This document shows positions 35,286 through 43,836 of a stretch of DNA of 64,000 nt, one piece after another (the stretch's first letter is position 1; each line of letters begins with the position of its first letter). Source of the stretch: Heliophilum fasciatum (lineage in GTDB: Bacteria; Bacillota; Desulfitobacteriia; Heliobacteriales; Heliobacteriaceae); assembly GCF_004341395.1 (NCBI RefSeq), contig NZ_SLXT01000005.1:112003-176002 (forward strand), written 5' to 3'. The notes beneath the pieces were generated by a model, which was not told the DNA's origin, searched no databases, and saw only the letters and a list, made by a program, of their open reading frames with translations. The translations under genes were made by a program, and so were the position numbers.

Positions 35286-35684
35286 ATGTATGAGCTTATC
35301 GTTCAAAGTCACTTTGATGCAGCTCATTTTTTGCGTGACTATCCTGGCAAATGTGCGAATGTGCATGGCCATACCTGGCAAGTAGAACTGGCTGTCGGTG
35401 GAACCCAATTGGATTCACTGGGCATCTTGGTCGACTTTTATCAGTTGAAAACCCAGTTGAATAAGGTCTGTGACAGCCTGGACCACCGTATGATCAATGA
35501 GCAGGAGCCTTTTTTAACGCAAAATCCTACGGCGGAAAATTTATCACGCTATTTCTATGAGTCTTTAACGGCATGGCTGAAAACCGCGTACCCCGGGAAT
35601 GTGGTTCGGTATGTACGGGTATGGGAGTCGCCGAAAGCATCGGTTCGTTACATACCGGAAGGAGCGGAAGGATTGATTCCTTAG
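35286..35684 (+). CDS. queD: 6-carboxy-5,6,7,8-tetrahydropterin synthase QueD
   Basis: 132 residues of the 6-pyruvoyl-tetrahydropterin synthase family. The zinc-binding histidines are in HFDAAHFL and NVHGHTW, with the catalytic Cys in GKCANVHGH; GILVDF, LDHRMIN and the late VWESPKASVRY complete the pattern. The Cys-x3-HGH spacing favours QueD (queuosine precursor synthesis) over eukaryotic-type PTPS. AAGGAG at 35269-35275 selects ATG 35286 over ATG 35256. No other que genes are adjacent. Confidence 0.9.
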   Translation: MYELIVQSHFDAAHFLRDYPGKCANVHGHTWQVELAVGGTQLDSLGILVDFYQLKTQLNKVCDSLDHRMINEQEPFLTQNPTAENLSRYFYESLTAWLKTAYPGNVVRYVRVWESPKASVRYIPEGAEGLIP

Positions 35685-35737
35685 CCATTTTTCTTGCGGA
35701 GCGACCCGAAAAAGCAGAGATCACCGAGGAGAACATG

Positions 35738-36352
35738 ATGTTAACCTATGAAGATGTGTGGGCGGATCTGTTGGATGCGCTGGAAACTGAAAAACTCGAT
35801 GTACTTGAATTTCAACATTTTGTGGAAACAGCCAGTTGTTTGCGCGAATTTCGCTGCACGGTGCAATGGCCGGGAGCAGTGAATGGTCCGGAAATCCGCG
35901 CGGAAGTGGCCTTTGTCTGGGATGCACTGATGACGGCCCATTCGCTTTATGGGTTACCGACCCCAACGGAGACTACCGGTGTGTCCCGTGGTGTTTTTCC
36001 GACGGTCATGGGCAGTGCCATCGCCGGTGACCGTGATGAATTGCCGCCCAGTATGTTGGAATTGGAAATCAAGTACTATTTCCCCACCAAAGACTTCCAG
36101 TCAGCGGGATTCGTGACGCGGGCGGTACAAGGCATCATCATGGGGATTATCGATCATCACAATTTTCCGGAAGTGAATTTTGAGATCTCGGTGGCTACGG
36201 ACCAGCAAGTAACGATTCATCGCGCTTATGCCTTTTATCGTTGGCGATTGCACCTGAACAAAGATCACTTGGACACCATGGGCTTATGCCGAGAAATCGC
36301 CCGGGTGCTTCAAGCGTTAGCTCATTCTGAGTATTTTAAGGAGTCCTACTGA
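35738..36352 (+). CDS. Hypothetical protein, 204 residues
   Basis: GAGGAG at 35726-35731 suggests ATG 35738 (6-nt spacing); ATG 35735 is directly adjacent. The product starts MLTYEDVWADLLDALE and is soluble, with no signal peptide, no metal motif and even composition. The segment FVTRAVQGIIMGIIDHHNFP is distinctive, but I recognise no family. Its stop codon shares a base with the start of the YkgJ-like gene, so the two are translationally coupled and probably functionally linked. Confidence 0.7.
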   Translation: MLTYEDVWADLLDALETEKLDVLEFQHFVETASCLREFRCTVQWPGAVNGPEIRAEVAFVWDALMTAHSLYGLPTPTETTGVSRGVFPTVMGSAIAGDRDELPPSMLELEIKYYFPTKDFQSAGFVTRAVQGIIMGIIDHHNFPEVNFEISVATDQQVTIHRAYAFYRWRLHLNKDHLDTMGLCREIARVLQALAHSEYFKESY

Positions 36353-37113
36353 TGGGTACGGTGGAATTGGCGGCCCGTCTGTTCCCGCAGGGCCAGGGAT
36401 ATGATGTGCCGGCGGCATCGAATGACGCCACGGTAGCCGATTATGTAAGGGCTGTGGAAGCTTTTTGTGCTGATGTCGCCTGGACGCGGCTGCGCGGCAA
36501 GGAGCCGGGACGTCTTTGCGCCGGATGGGCGGACTGTGAAGGGTGTTCGGGCTGTTGCCGGGAACGGATTCCGCTGACGATTGCTGATGCGATCAACTTG
36601 GCACGAGCTTGGCAAAAGCAGCGGGGGCAATCGTCGGAACCTGTCGCTTGGACGGCGGTGCTAGAGGCGTTAGGGCAGTGGGCCGAGGTGGAAGTCATCG
36701 ACGGCGCTGTCGATATCCGGCTCCGCCGTGATGAGCAAGGTTGGTGCTTGTTCTTTGATGGCGCCGCAGGGCGTTGCCGTGAGCACCCATGGCGTCCCTT
36801 GGTTTGCCGCACGTTCTTTTGTACGGTTTCTTCCCATCGTGCCGATCGGCTTCGCCAACGCATCGTGAATGCCGGTGAAGATGAACTGGTACGGCAACTT
36901 TGTCTGGATCATGCTTGGTGCGATAAGCATGGTGTACAGCGGGAAGACTATCAAGAAACGGCCTGGAGTGTAGGCGAGGTGAATCGACTTGACTTGCCGT
37001 TGGCATGGACAAACTTGATTCCGTTGCGTTCCTTTTCTCAACATCTCGGACTGCGTAACCTAGGCTTGTCATCGTTAACTGATGATGGTATTCTAAAAAA
37101 AAGTAGTGAATGA
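36352..37113 (+). CDS. YkgJ-family cysteine-cluster protein
   Basis: 253 residues with the Zn/Fe-chelating YkgJ pattern: CEGCSGCCRERIP early, then CLFFDGAAGRCREHPWRP and VCRTFFC. This CxxCxxCC plus later cysteines arrangement is predicted to bind a metal or Fe-S cluster. Members are widespread and poorly characterised; some are linked to protein modification or flagellar lysine methylation. It overlaps the preceding unknown gene by one base and is followed at once by the STAS gene. Confidence 0.8.
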   Translation: MGTVELAARLFPQGQGYDVPAASNDATVADYVRAVEAFCADVAWTRLRGKEPGRLCAGWADCEGCSGCCRERIPLTIADAINLARAWQKQRGQSSEPVAWTAVLEALGQWAEVEVIDGAVDIRLRRDEQGWCLFFDGAAGRCREHPWRPLVCRTFFCTVSSHRADRLRQRIVNAGEDELVRQLCLDHAWCDKHGVQREDYQETAWSVGEVNRLDLPLAWTNLIPLRSFSQHLGLRNLGLSSLTDDGILKKSSE

Positions 37114-37162
37114 TCTGTCGATAAATAAATTAAATAACCATAATAAAAAGGGGTTGCCGCTT

Positions 37163-37513
37163 GTGCTGGAGGTTCAATCGAGAAAACAAGGAACCTGCGA
37201 TGTGTTGGATGTCAGTGGAGAGATCGACGGGATTGGCTTAGAGGAGTTTAAGGAAGGATTGCTGAAAGCTGAAGAAGCAGGCGACGGGGCAGTGATCTTG
37301 AACTTTACGGAGGTCGTCTTCATCAGCAGTTCCGGGTTGGGTGCATTAGTTGCTTTCTATAAGCGCTTGCGGGCCAAAGATCGACAACTGGCTGTTTATG
37401 GTTTGCGCGATGTAATTCAACAGGTTTTTGAGATTGTACGTCTGAATAAAGTGATTACGTTGGCAGGGTCGGAAGAGGAAGCCTGCAGGCTGGTTCAAGC
37501 CGTAAAGGAGTGA
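37163..37513 (+). CDS. STAS-domain anti-sigma factor antagonist (SpoIIAA/RsbV-like)
   Basis: About 116 residues of the STAS fold: VLDVSGEIDGIGLEEF, then VILNFTEVVFISSSGLGAL, where the Ser cluster holds the site phosphorylated by a cognate anti-sigma kinase, and a final helix. AAAAAGGGG at 37145-37153 favours GTG 37163; the frame extends up to GTG 37106. It is followed by CheC and a HATPase anti-sigma kinase gene, so it should be the antagonist of a partner-switching module. Confidence 0.88.
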   Translation: MLEVQSRKQGTCDVLDVSGEIDGIGLEEFKEGLLKAEEAGDGAVILNFTEVVFISSSGLGALVAFYKRLRAKDRQLAVYGLRDVIQQVFEIVRLNKVITLAGSEEEACRLVQAVKE

Positions 37514-37520
37514 CGCATCC

Positions 37521-38132
37521 ATGAACTTTCTCAGCCTGACGCCGATGCAAATGGATGCATTGCGTGAAGTCGGTAATGTTGGGGCGGGCAATGCGGCAAC
37601 AGCACTTTCGGAAATGGTGGGTCGGGCCATCGATATGAATGTGCCCGCGCTGGGGATTGTACCTTTTTGTGAGGTCTCTGAGCATATGGGAGGCGCAGAA
37701 ACACTGGTCGCCGGTGTTTATATTTGCGTGACTGGGGAAGCACCGGCCAGTATGCTTTTTGTGCTTCCGCTTGATTCGGCGTGCGGGCTTGTTGATATGT
37801 TGATGGGACGCCCCATCGGGACGACGGTGACCATCGGCGAGATGGAGGAATCAGCGTTAAAAGAGATCGGTAATATTCTGACCGGCACCTATCTCCGAGC
37901 GCTGTCGATGTTTACCCAGATCACTTTTGAACAGTCGGTGCCGGCACTGGCAATTGATATGGCGGAAGCGATCAATAGTGTTGTCTTGGCGATGGTGGCC
38001 GATGTTGGTGATCATGCCTTGCTCTTGGAGACGGAATTTAAAGGGGCTGCGCAAAACATCAAAGGATCGCTTTTTTTAATTCCCCAAGAAGGAACGTTGG
38101 AAAAGATTTTGGCTTCCTTGGGCTTGGCCTAA
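37521..38132 (+). CDS. cheC: CheC-family CheY-P phosphatase
   Basis: 203 residues with two CheC active-site helices: DALREVGNVGAGNAATALSE and ESALKEIGNILTGTYLRAL, each giving the E-x2-N pair that hydrolyses phospho-aspartate of CheY. Both are intact, as in full CheC rather than CheX or FliY. It sits between an anti-sigma antagonist and an anti-sigma kinase gene rather than in a che operon, and no cheD is adjacent. Its partner receiver may therefore not be the chemotaxis CheY. Confidence 0.88.
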   Translation: MNFLSLTPMQMDALREVGNVGAGNAATALSEMVGRAIDMNVPALGIVPFCEVSEHMGGAETLVAGVYICVTGEAPASMLFVLPLDSACGLVDMLMGRPIGTTVTIGEMEESALKEIGNILTGTYLRALSMFTQITFEQSVPALAIDMAEAINSVVLAMVADVGDHALLLETEFKGAAQNIKGSLFLIPQEGTLEKILASLGLA

Positions 38133-38175
38133 GGTGCGTAGGAATAGGCGAGCAGGGAAAGGGAGCGTTGCGGCC

Positions 38176-38607
38176 ATGAAGCATACGGTTGCCATGGAAT
38201 TAACAAGCTGTTTAGCGTTAGTTGACCGACTGCACGAGCAATTGCAGGCCGTTGGTACGAAAATGGGCTGGTCAGCTGAACAGGTTTTTGGTCTTAAATT
38301 GGCAACATCGGAGGCTTTCAGCAATGTCGTGCGCCATGGTTACCATGGGGAATGCGATGCGCCGATTGAAGTTGTTTTTGAAGCCCAAGCAGATGGTATC
38401 GAGATTTGCATTCGTGATCAAGGGTGTCCTTTTTGCCTACAGGAGCAGACCGTCCATCTGGTCGACCCTTGGAGCGTAGGCGGTCGAGGGATCTTTTTGA
38501 TTTTCAGCTTAATGGATGGGGCTCGTTCAGAGCGCATCGGTGATTGGAATGAACTGCGCATGTGGAAAAAGTTCAACAATACCAATAAATCCAGCGGCTG
38601 TGCCTAA
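38176..38607 (+). CDS. Anti-sigma factor / serine kinase, HATPase domain (SpoIIAB/RsbW-like)
   Basis: About 143 residues of the GHKL ATPase fold: N-box LATSEAFSNVVRHGY with the Glu and Asn that hold Mg-ATP, G1 box CIRDQGCPF and G2 box WSVGGRGIFLI. ATG 38176 has GGGAG ten bases upstream; the frame is open from GTG 38134. It should bind a sigma factor or other client and phosphorylate the STAS protein encoded two genes upstream. No sigma factor gene is adjacent, so the client is unknown. Confidence 0.85.
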   Translation: MKHTVAMELTSCLALVDRLHEQLQAVGTKMGWSAEQVFGLKLATSEAFSNVVRHGYHGECDAPIEVVFEAQADGIEICIRDQGCPFCLQEQTVHLVDPWSVGGRGIFLIFSLMDGARSERIGDWNELRMWKKFNNTNKSSGCA

Positions 38608-38621
38608 GACCGGGGAAATAT

Positions 38622-38650
38622 TTGCGTAGCGTAGATGGCTCCTGTATAAT
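38622..38650 (+). promoter_or_regulatory. Promoter upstream of the DUF1858 gene
   Basis: TTGCGT (38622-38627), a 17-base spacer and a perfect TATAAT (38645-38650), about 48 bases before the start codon. Confidence 0.65.
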
Positions 38651-38697
38651 GGCATGTGTCGGATGGTAAGAAACCGGAGTTATAGGAGGAACAGGAC

Positions 38698-38901
38698 ATG
38701 TTGGTAAAGGAAATGACGATCAGTGAAGTAGTGGGCAAGTACCCACAAACGGTGCCGGTCTTTATGAGCTTTGGTATGGGATGCCTTGGTTGTTCAGCTG
38801 CTCGTTTTGAAAATATCGCCCAAGGCGCCGGTGCTCACGGGATCGATATCGAGAAATTGATGGTCGAGTTAAACAAAGCAGCCGGCTTTAACGCAGAATA
38901 G
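38698..38901 (+). CDS. DUF1858 domain protein
   Basis: 67 residues, ATG 38698 with GGAGGAAC upstream. The sequence runs MTISEVVGKYPQTVPVFMSFGMGCLGCSAARFENIAQGA and matches the DUF1858 (ScdA-N-like) domain, with the CLGC pair in the helix-turn typical of the family. Larger relatives of this domain are associated with hybrid-cluster or Fe-S repair proteins. The free-standing form is common in anaerobes and its role is unknown. It has its own promoter and terminator. Confidence 0.85.
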   Translation: MLVKEMTISEVVGKYPQTVPVFMSFGMGCLGCSAARFENIAQGAGAHGIDIEKLMVELNKAAGFNAE

Positions 38902-38915
38902 GTTTATTGTTGGTC

Positions 38916-38955
38916 AAAAAGCAACTCTTCGGTGTAAGGGTTGCTTTTTATTTTA
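38916..38955 (+). terminator. Terminator after the DUF1858 gene
   Basis: AAAAAGCAACTCTT and AAGGGTTGCTTTTT pair with one mismatch and continue into ATTTTA. Confidence 0.85.
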
Positions 38956-39056
38956 TTTAATTTAATTTTGAAAGGATTGTTGTTAATCGAGGACGAAAAT
39001 GTAAATTTATCATAGGGTTGTTAAGCGATCGGCAAGAGCAATCGAGGGGGATATAT

Positions 39057-40109
39057 ATGCGCCAGGTAGGAATTGACTACGTAACGATCGGTGATGTATT
39101 GGCGCGTACCATCTTTTCATCGGACGGCAAAGTACTGCTTGGCCATGGAGTGGTGTTGTCCGCTGGTTTTATTACACGCTTGCGTGATTTGGGGATTACG
39201 GCGATCTATATCCAAGACGAACGCTTGGCCGATATCCGGGTGGTCGACTTGATCTCCGAACGCACGCGCCGGGAAGCGATGCAGGCGCTGAAAATGACCA
39301 CCGACATGATTAAAAACGGCAGGCAGTTCGACGGCATGCGCATGAAAAAGTCCGTATCGTCCGTGGTGGAAGAAGTGGCGAGCAGTCGTGAGGTTCTAAT
39401 TAATTTGATCGATATTCGCTCTAAAGAAAACTGGCTTATGTCACACTCGTTGTCGGTTTCCGTCCTAGCGACAGTGTTAGGGATGAATTGTGGGCTCGAG
39501 CAAAAACGGTTAGTTGAGTTAGCTATGGGGGCCATGCTCCATGATGTGGGTGTGACAGCCTTACCGGCAGGGTTGCTAGCGAAGGATGAAGCGTTATACG
39601 ATGCCGCTGAGGTGACCAAGTATCGTGAGCATGTACCGGAAGGGTTTAATTTATTGCGCCGGCAGTTGGAAGTACCGTTAATGAGTGCTCATGTCGCCTA
39701 CCAGCATCATGAGAATGTGGACGGTTCCGGTTATCCGCGAGGGCTTAAGGGGCATGAGATTCACCTTTATGGCCGGATCGTAGCCGTAGCCGATGTGTAT
39801 GATCGATTGGTCAACAAAGGTCGCAAGCGCGTGCTCCCCCATGAAGCTTGTGAAATCTTGATGGGCTTAACGGGACGCTATTTGGATCAGGAACTGGTCA
39901 CTATGTTTTTAAAGTCCGTAGCGACCTATCCGACGGGAATTTCGGTACGGTTATCGACAGGAGAAATCGGCGTGGTTGTCGGACAAAATGCTTCCTTGCC
40001 GATGCGCCCCATCGTGCGTGTCTTGGAAGAGCGACGCCGCGTTATTGATCCGAAGGAGTATAATCTGATGAAGGATATGACATTGTTTATTACGGAGGTG
40101 TTGCAATAA
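39057..40109 (+). CDS. HD-GYP domain protein (putative c-di-GMP phosphodiesterase)
   Basis: 350 residues, ATG 39057 with GAGGGGG six bases upstream. The N-terminal 100 residues resemble the beta-rich domain preceding many Firmicute HD-GYP modules. The HD-GYP domain spans about 130-310: HSLSVSVLA, the metal-binding MLHDVG, HHENVDGSGYPRGL (HHE...GYP) and AVADVYDRL. All signature residues are intact, so hydrolysis of cyclic di-GMP is expected. It follows a STAS/CheC/anti-sigma cassette, suggesting a signalling neighbourhood. Confidence 0.9.
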   Translation: MRQVGIDYVTIGDVLARTIFSSDGKVLLGHGVVLSAGFITRLRDLGITAIYIQDERLADIRVVDLISERTRREAMQALKMTTDMIKNGRQFDGMRMKKSVSSVVEEVASSREVLINLIDIRSKENWLMSHSLSVSVLATVLGMNCGLEQKRLVELAMGAMLHDVGVTALPAGLLAKDEALYDAAEVTKYREHVPEGFNLLRRQLEVPLMSAHVAYQHHENVDGSGYPRGLKGHEIHLYGRIVAVADVYDRLVNKGRKRVLPHEACEILMGLTGRYLDQELVTMFLKSVATYPTGISVRLSTGEIGVVVGQNASLPMRPIVRVLEERRRVIDPKEYNLMKDMTLFITEVLQ

Positions 40110-40168
40110 GCACCATTAGGGTAAGCTAATGGTGAAGGGAACGGTCGGGGTCAAAGGGAGAGGGACGG

Positions 40169-41041
40169 TTGTCGATGGATAAACAGGATTGGCAGGCCAA
40201 CGTGCGGTACTGGGTGAAAGATCTGCTCATTATCACTCTGGGCAGTGGGTGCTTTGCGCTGGGGTTAAATTATTTTATTATCGCCAATCGCCTGGCTGAA
40301 GGCGGCTTAACCGGCATTGCGCTGATCGTGCATTACCTCCTGGGCTGGCCTGTAGGGATTACGTACATGGTAATGAATATCCCGCTTTTTTTCTTTGGCT
40401 GGCGTTTGCTTGGTTCGGAATTTGCTTGGAAGACGTTGGCGGGAACGATGATGGTTTCCTTCGCCGTCGATATAACGGGCCATTGGCAACACCCTATGCC
40501 GGACGATCTCCTTTTGGCAGCCCTTTATGGCGGGGTGGCCATGGGGTTGGGCTTAGGGTTGATCTTTTTAGCCGGAGGGTCATCGGCCGGTGCTGATATT
40601 GTGGCCCGCGTAGTCAATCGGCGCTGGGGTTGGCCGATCGGCCGCGTGTTATTGATGATCGATGTAGTGGTGATCGCGCTGGTCGGCCTCATTTTCGGGC
40701 AGGCGATTGCCATGTACACGCTGGTGGCTGTTTTTGTGGCCAGCCGTGTGATTGATTTTGTCCAGGAAGGTGCCTACCGGGCCAAAGCCGTGATGATCAT
40801 CTCTGATTGTTCGGAGGAGATTGCCCGTGAGGTCGTGGAGAAGTTGGAGCGTGGCGCCACGTTGTTCGGTGCCCGCGGAGCCTATACCAAGCTGGAACGG
40901 CAAGTGTTGTATTGTGTAATCAGTCGCGCCGAACTGGTACGGCTTAAGTCGCTGGTCTATGGCGTTGACCCCCGGGCCTTTATGATCGTTCAGGAAGCCT
41001 ATGAGGTGCTCGGGGAGGGGTTTCGGGATTGGCGCCGGTAA
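40169..41041 (+). CDS. YitT family membrane protein (DUF2179)
   Basis: 290 residues. The N-terminal 200 residues hold five membrane segments with the family motifs ANRLAEGGLTGIALI and LAGGSSAGADIVAR. The C-terminal 85 residues are the DUF2179 cytoplasmic domain (IISDCSEEIAREVVEKLERG, GVDPRAFMIVQEAYEVLG). TTG 40169 has AAAGGGAG eight bases upstream; ATG 40175 is an alternative. Substrate and function of this common Firmicute family are unknown. Confidence 0.9.
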   Translation: MSMDKQDWQANVRYWVKDLLIITLGSGCFALGLNYFIIANRLAEGGLTGIALIVHYLLGWPVGITYMVMNIPLFFFGWRLLGSEFAWKTLAGTMMVSFAVDITGHWQHPMPDDLLLAALYGGVAMGLGLGLIFLAGGSSAGADIVARVVNRRWGWPIGRVLLMIDVVVIALVGLIFGQAIAMYTLVAVFVASRVIDFVQEGAYRAKAVMIISDCSEEIAREVVEKLERGATLFGARGAYTKLERQVLYCVISRAELVRLKSLVYGVDPRAFMIVQEAYEVLGEGFRDWRR

Positions 41042-41058
41042 GGCCACCGACGGGTCTT

Positions 41059-42573
41059 TTAGTACAAATAGAGCGGTAACGGCGGCGGAGCCGCTATGGG
41101 TGGTTGAAAAGCAGGTGCTGGGAGTGAACTCTCGGTGACCTGTTTTTTTGCTTGTTGGAGCAAGTAGGCCAGGGCATGTTTCGTCAGCACTTGATCGGTT
41201 TTCTGGCTGTAGAGGAGACGTTCAATCGAACCGATCGTTTGGGTGAACATTTGAATTTTCTCGGCGAGTAAATCGAGCATGTGGGCTTCAATGGTACCGC
41301 ATGTACTCAGGTTATAGACATGGACGTCACGAGTCTGGCCCAAGCGATGAATCCGGCCAATGCGTTGTTCCAGACGCATGGGGTTCCAGGGCAAATCGTA
41401 GTTGATCACTTGATTGCAAAACTGCAGGTTAATGCCTTCGCCGCCCGATTCGGTGGCGATCAAGACGGGATAGCCCGGTTGGGCAAACTGGTGCTGCGTC
41501 ATGGCGCGGGTCCAGCGGCCCATGCCGCCGTGGTAGACGAGGACGGGGATGCCTTGAGCTTGCAGGTGCATGGCCAGGTAGTCCATGGTCTGGGCGTACT
41601 CGGTAAAGATAATCACTTTTTCCTGGTTTTGACGAAGAAATTCGGTTACGACCAGTGCTTTGGCATTTTGACGGATGCTCCGGGCCAGCGGGATCAGTTC
41701 ATGCAGTTCCATCGACTCGATGGTGCCGAGGGCGGCGAAAGAGGAGGAACAAACTTCGCGCAGCAACGTGAGGAGCCCCAGGACGCTTTTGTGGGCTTTT
41801 TGTCGTTCTTGGTATTCGTTGTGCAGGTAATTGACGACTTGATTGTAGAGTTGTCGTTCCGGTTCGGTAAGTTGGAGGGGCAAAAGATGAACGTGGCGCG
41901 GCGGTAGTTGGATCTGGCATTCATTGCGGTGATGCCGGATCATGATGCCGGACAGGACTTGTTGGAGTTCCGCCGGTTGCTGCGGTTCCCGGGGATTGCG
42001 CATGAACGCAGCCTGAAACTGGGCATAAGGGCCAAAGTAGCCGGGCCGCAGCAGTTCAATCAAGTGATACAGTTCTTGCATTTTATTTTGCAGCGGTGTG
42101 GCCGTCAAAAGAAGCAGGTTTTGGGTGTTCAGCCCCTGCACAAAGCGATAATTGGTCGACTGAGGATTTTTGAGGCGATGGGCTTCGTCGATCACAATGA
42201 TGTCATAGGCAATGGTGCTGATGATGCTGGCATGGGGATCCCGTTTGGCCAAATCGAGTGAGGCGACGACGAAAGGATGCCACTGCCAGCCGTACTCCCG
42301 CTTGTTGACCCAACAGCCCATATCGAAGCGGTTGCGCATCTCGCTGGCCCACTGGCCTGTTAGATTGGCCGGCGTGAGGATCAGAACTTTGAGCGGATTT
42401 TTGCGTAAAGACAGTTCTTTGATCACTAAGCCCGCTTCGATGGTCTTGCCGAGGCCTACTTCGTCGGCGAGCAGGGCTCGGCCACCCATCTGATCAAGTG
42501 CTTTCTGAGCGGCCACAATCTGGTGGGGAAGGGGTTGAAAATTCAATTGGTTGAGGCATTGCAGTGGTGCCAC
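41059..42573 (-). CDS. SNF2-type DEAD/DEAH helicase (RapA-like)
   Basis: A 504-residue superfamily 2 ATPase. Motif I is DEVGLGKTIEAGL, motif Ia LILTPANLTGQW, motif II VIDEAHRLKN and motif III LLLTATPLQN. The C-terminal helicase lobe has VIIFTEYAQTMDYL, ATESGGEGINLQF and the QRIGRIHRLGQTRDV motif VI. It lacks the N-terminal domains of full-length RapA. The Pro-rich C-terminus is short. GTG at 42573 follows GGAGTGA. It probably remodels nucleic-acid-protein complexes. No nuclease or methylase gene is adjacent, so a defence role is not indicated. Confidence 0.88.
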   Translation of the reverse strand: MAPLQCLNQLNFQPLPHQIVAAQKALDQMGGRALLADEVGLGKTIEAGLVIKELSLRKNPLKVLILTPANLTGQWASEMRNRFDMGCWVNKREYGWQWHPFVVASLDLAKRDPHASIISTIAYDIIVIDEAHRLKNPQSTNYRFVQGLNTQNLLLLTATPLQNKMQELYHLIELLRPGYFGPYAQFQAAFMRNPREPQQPAELQQVLSGIMIRHHRNECQIQLPPRHVHLLPLQLTEPERQLYNQVVNYLHNEYQERQKAHKSVLGLLTLLREVCSSSFAALGTIESMELHELIPLARSIRQNAKALVVTEFLRQNQEKVIIFTEYAQTMDYLAMHLQAQGIPVLVYHGGMGRWTRAMTQHQFAQPGYPVLIATESGGEGINLQFCNQVINYDLPWNPMRLEQRIGRIHRLGQTRDVHVYNLSTCGTIEAHMLDLLAEKIQMFTQTIGSIERLLYSQKTDQVLTKHALAYLLQQAKKQVTESSLPAPAFQPPIAAPPPLPLYLY

Positions 42574-42706
42574 GAGCGGTCACTCCTGTAGCTTCTGTAT
42601 TGGTCTTATTCTGGGGGATACTAGTTTTGTTATGTATGGAGATTTTTTCTGCTTAGCTTGAGCATACTAACACCGTTGGTTATCTGAGAGCAAATCAGGG
42701 GTTGAG

Positions 42707-43456
42707 GTGGCGACGGTGATCTATTTTCTTTTGCCGGCCTATAATGAGGCGGGAAGTCTCCCCAGTTTATTGCGTAAGCTTGTCCGGTTGACCGAGTGTG
42801 TACCGGCTATGCAGGTCGTCGTTGTTGATGATGGTTCCCAAGATGCAACACTGGCTGTGGCGGAAGGGTTTCGTGGACGCTTACCGCTGGAAGTGCTGCA
42901 CCACCCGGTCAATCGCGGGTTGGGCCGGGCGATGATGACGGGCTTGCGCTGGATTGCGGAGCGGTCCGCAGCTGATGATGTGATCGTGACGATGGATGCC
43001 GACGATACCCATGATCCGGCGTTGGCGCGGGTAATGGTGCATAAGTTGGGACAGGGATACGATGTGGTTATCGCTTCGCGGTATCAGCGAGGCGGTGAAC
43101 AGGTCGGCCTGTCGCTGTTGCGCCGGGTGTTGTCGTGGGGGGCATCATGGCTGCTGGGGCGCGTTTTCGGGATTGACGGGGTACGGGACTACTCGTCAGG
43201 ATTTCGCGCGTACCGAGCATCGGTGATTCAAGGGGCTTTTGCGCATTTCGGTGATCGTTTAATTGAAACCCGTGGTTTTGATTGTATGGCGGAACTGCTC
43301 TTGAAATTGCGTTCGATGAACTTGCGTTTTGGCGAAGTACCGATGGTGTTGCGCTATGATCGCAAAGCCGGTCGCAGCAAGATGCCGCTTGTAGAGACGG
43401 TCCTGCAGTATTTTGTCATGGCGCGTCGGGTCACGCGGATGGACGAGCGCTCATGA
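42707..43456 (+). CDS. Family 2 glycosyltransferase (polyprenyl-phosphate glycosyltransferase-like)
   Basis: 249 residues of the GT-A fold: FLLPAYNEAGSLPSLL, VVVVDDGSQDATL, TMDADDTHDPAL (DxD) and a C-terminal arginine-containing VPMVLRYDRKAGRSKM. No membrane helices at the C-terminus, as in DPM1-like enzymes that load a sugar onto a polyprenyl phosphate. The start may be GTG 42707 or GTG 42716, since GAGGTGG overlaps the first. Its stop overlaps the next start (ATGA). With the two following genes it makes a lipid-linked sugar pathway. Confidence 0.87.
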   Translation: MATVIYFLLPAYNEAGSLPSLLRKLVRLTECVPAMQVVVVDDGSQDATLAVAEGFRGRLPLEVLHHPVNRGLGRAMMTGLRWIAERSAADDVIVTMDADDTHDPALARVMVHKLGQGYDVVIASRYQRGGEQVGLSLLRRVLSWGASWLLGRVFGIDGVRDYSSGFRAYRASVIQGAFAHFGDRLIETRGFDCMAELLLKLRSMNLRFGEVPMVLRYDRKAGRSKMPLVETVLQYFVMARRVTRMDERS

Positions 43457-43836
43457 AGGTACTGGGTGCCAGTGGTGGATTGATCCTCCTTTCGATTGCT
43501 CTCGGTTCGTTGGGGCAGGTACTCCTGAAGGTAGGCGCCAGCCGTTTGGTCTTGCCGTCACCTGCAGGGTGGGTGCGCCTGCTTCCGGAGGCAGCGGGAC
43601 AGATGCTGCAAAACCCGCCGATTATCACAGGGATGTTGCTTTTTGTGATCAGTTCTTTTTTGTGGATTCTTGGCGTTTCGCAAGTGGAATTGAGCGTGGC
43701 CTATCCCATGGTCAGTTTGGGTTATGGGATCGTGCTGTTGGTGTCTTGGCTATTTTTAGGGGAGGCAGTTTCATGGGTACGAGTCGTTGGGGTAGCAGTG
43801 ATCATAGCCGGGGTCGTTTTAGTCGCCCGCAGTTAG
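43453..43836 (+). CDS. Small EmrE/ArnE-like four-helix membrane protein
   Basis: 127 residues with four membrane segments, overlapping the preceding gene by four bases. The plan matches the small multidrug-resistance / ArnE-ArnF group: GSLGQVLLKVGASRL near the start, VELSVAYPMVSLGYGIVLLVSWLFLGE and VVGVAVIIAGVVLVARS at the end. The AYPM segment and the conserved Glu are shared with EamA-type proteins. Between a GT2 and a GT39 gene, a role as flippase for a polyprenyl-phosphate sugar is the best guess. Confidence 0.8.
   Translation: MKVLGASGGLILLSIALGSLGQVLLKVGASRLVLPSPAGWVRLLPEAAGQMLQNPPIITGMLLFVISSFLWILGVSQVELSVAYPMVSLGYGIVLLVSWLFLGEAVSWVRVVGVAVIIAGVVLVARS

Noticed and set aside
41059..42573. 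SNF2 helicase as part of a defence island
   Set aside because: Neighbours are YitT and glycosyltransferase genes; no nuclease, methylase or PLD-like partner is present.
43413..43772. N-terminal extension of the GT39 protein
   Set aside because: The extension is read in a second frame of the small membrane-protein gene and looks like random sequence; a strong ribosome site precedes ATG 43773.
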